A stretch of DNA of 6,939 nucleotides, taken from positions 1 through 6,939 of the forward strand of contig CANISN010000080.1 in the NCBI GenBank assembly GCA_947470165.1. Reading direction: 5' to 3'. The stretch comes from Burkholderiaceae bacterium (GTDB lineage Bacteria > Pseudomonadota > Gammaproteobacteria > Burkholderiales > Burkholderiaceae). Both the position numbers and the translations under genes were made by a program. The notes under the pieces were generated by a model, which saw nothing but the letters and a program-made list of their open reading frames with translations, was not told the origin of the DNA and did no database searches. Below, piece by piece: positions 6,496 through 6,939 of this stretch (positions within the stretch are counted from its first letter, which is position 1; every line of letters starts with the position of its first letter).

Positions 6496-6500
6496 AGGAG
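6496..6500 (+). promoter_or_regulatory. Strong Shine-Dalgarno of the TRAP binding-protein gene
   Basis: AGGAG lies six bases upstream of ATG 6507, the best ribosome site in the window. It fixes the start of the gene and fits a well-expressed periplasmic binding protein. Confidence 0.85.
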
Positions 6501-6506
6501 ATTTAG

Positions 6507-6611
6507 ATGTCTGAAACTAATAACACTAGTCCACGCCGTAAGTTTCTAAAGGGCGCTGCTGTAGGTACTGCCGGTGCTGCAGCAATGGGTTTCCCAATGA
6601 TCTCGAGTGCG
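6507..6611 (+). other. Twin-arginine (Tat) signal peptide of the TRAP binding protein
   Basis: This encodes residues 1-35 with R10-R11-K-F-L-K, close to the S/T-R-R-x-F-L-K consensus except that Pro replaces the first Ser/Thr. The h-region AVGTAGAAAMGFPM is only mildly hydrophobic, which is typical of Tat rather than Sec signals. The likely cleavage site is S-S-A before Q36. Export in folded form is inferred. Confidence 0.85.
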
Positions 6612-6939
6612 CAGACTGTAAACATGCGCTTTCAGTCCACTTGGCCAGCCAAAGATATCTTCCACGAATATGCCAATGATTACGCAAACAAAGTAAATGC
6701 CATGTCAGGTGGTCGACTGAAGATTGAGGTATTGCCAGCTGGCTCAGTAGTTAAGGCTTTTGACATGTTAGACGCTGTATCTAGCGGAACATTGGACGGT
6801 GGTCATGGTGTTTTAGCTTACTGGTATGGTAAAAGTCCAGCATTAGCTCTATGGGGATCAGGCCCAGCCTTTGGTATGGATGCCAACACACTCCTATCAT
6901 GGAATCAATATGGTGGCGGTCAGCAATTACTCAATGAGA
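6507..6939 (+). CDS. TRAP transporter substrate-binding protein (DctP family, TakP-like), 3'-truncated
   Basis: The frame runs open from ATG 6507 to the window edge (144 codons), so only the first part of an expected 350-370 residue protein is present. Residues 1-35 are a Tat signal: PRRKFLKGA with the twin arginines at R10-R11, a weakly hydrophobic Ala/Gly stretch, and a probable cut after ISSA35 before QT. The mature part begins VNMRFQSTWPAKDIFHEYANDYANKV and contains SGGRLKIEVLPAGSVVKAFDMLDAVSSGTLDGGHG, a classic DctP-family N-lobe. The following AYWYGKSPALAL and YGGG(x)xLLNE resemble TakP, which binds 2-oxo acids such as pyruvate. The product should act in the periplasm and deliver ligand to a DctQM membrane pair, which would be expected downstream, outside the window. 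Family is secure; ligand is inferred. Confidence 0.93.
   Translation, partial: MSETNNTSPRRKFLKGAAVGTAGAAAMGFPMISSAQTVNMRFQSTWPAKDIFHEYANDYANKVNAMSGGRLKIEVLPAGSVVKAFDMLDAVSSGTLDGGHGVLAYWYGKSPALALWGSGPAFGMDANTLLSWNQYGGGQQLLNE

Larger units (their letters stand above)
6264..6506. promoter_or_regulatory. Divergent A+T-rich promoter region between the dehydrogenase and the TRAP gene
   Basis: These 243 bases separate two divergent genes, so both promoters should lie here. The region is clearly richer in A+T than the flanking genes. It holds a possible minus-strand sigma70 promoter, a 10-bp direct repeat TCAATCTAAT (6276-6285 and 6317-6326), a CCCC/GGGG dyad at 6397-6412 and a TTATCA/TGATAA inverted pair (6460-6465, 6483-6488). 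No convincing small gene or RNA is seen. Confidence 0.6.

Overview
This window looks like an ordinary chromosomal stretch from a betaproteobacterium of the Burkholderiaceae, most likely Polynucleobacter or a close freshwater relative. The clues are the burkholderial style of every protein (RNase E with an Arg/Gly/Asn-rich tail, the Moa[15 protein letters not shown] signature, a Tat-exported TRAP binding protein), the compact spacing, and a moderate base composition that is A+T-richer than typical Burkholderia or Cupriavidus. This is judged from recalled family sequences, not from a database search.

Layout. Bases 1-1827 hold the 3' two thirds of the ribonuclease E gene (rne), running in from the left edge: most of the catalytic DNase-I-like part, the zinc-link, the small domain, a probable membrane-anchor helix and a long disordered RNA-binding tail. 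After an 82-bp gap with one strong hairpin comes a tight plus-strand cluster for molybdenum cofactor (Moco) synthesis: moaA (1910-3022), mobA (3022-3624) and moeA (3624-4946), joined by one-base TAATG stop/start overlaps. Nine bases later lies a small two-helix membrane protein of unknown function (4956-5249). A hairpin at 5237-5266 closes this unit and faces the end of a convergent minus-strand gene for a GhrB-type 2-hydroxyacid dehydrogenase (5277-6263). A 243-bp A+T-rich divergent region (6264-6506) follows, then the start of a Tat-targeted, TakP-like TRAP transporter binding protein (6507 to the right edge).

How the genes fit together. MoaA starts Moco synthesis from GTP, MoeA inserts molybdenum into molybdopterin, and MobA adds GMP to give the bis-MGD precursor used by DMSO-reductase-family enzymes. 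The moaC, moaD, moaE and mogA steps must be encoded elsewhere. The dehydrogenase and the TRAP protein are divergent and both plausibly handle 2-oxo or 2-hydroxy acids, so a shared metabolic theme is possible but unproven.

I see no phage, transposon, CRISPR array, toxin-antitoxin pair, tRNA or rRNA, and no clear sign of an undescribed system. The points most worth a second look are the hairpin before moaA, the orphan membrane protein at the end of the Moco operon, the RNase E tail, and the dyad and direct repeats in the divergent promoter region.
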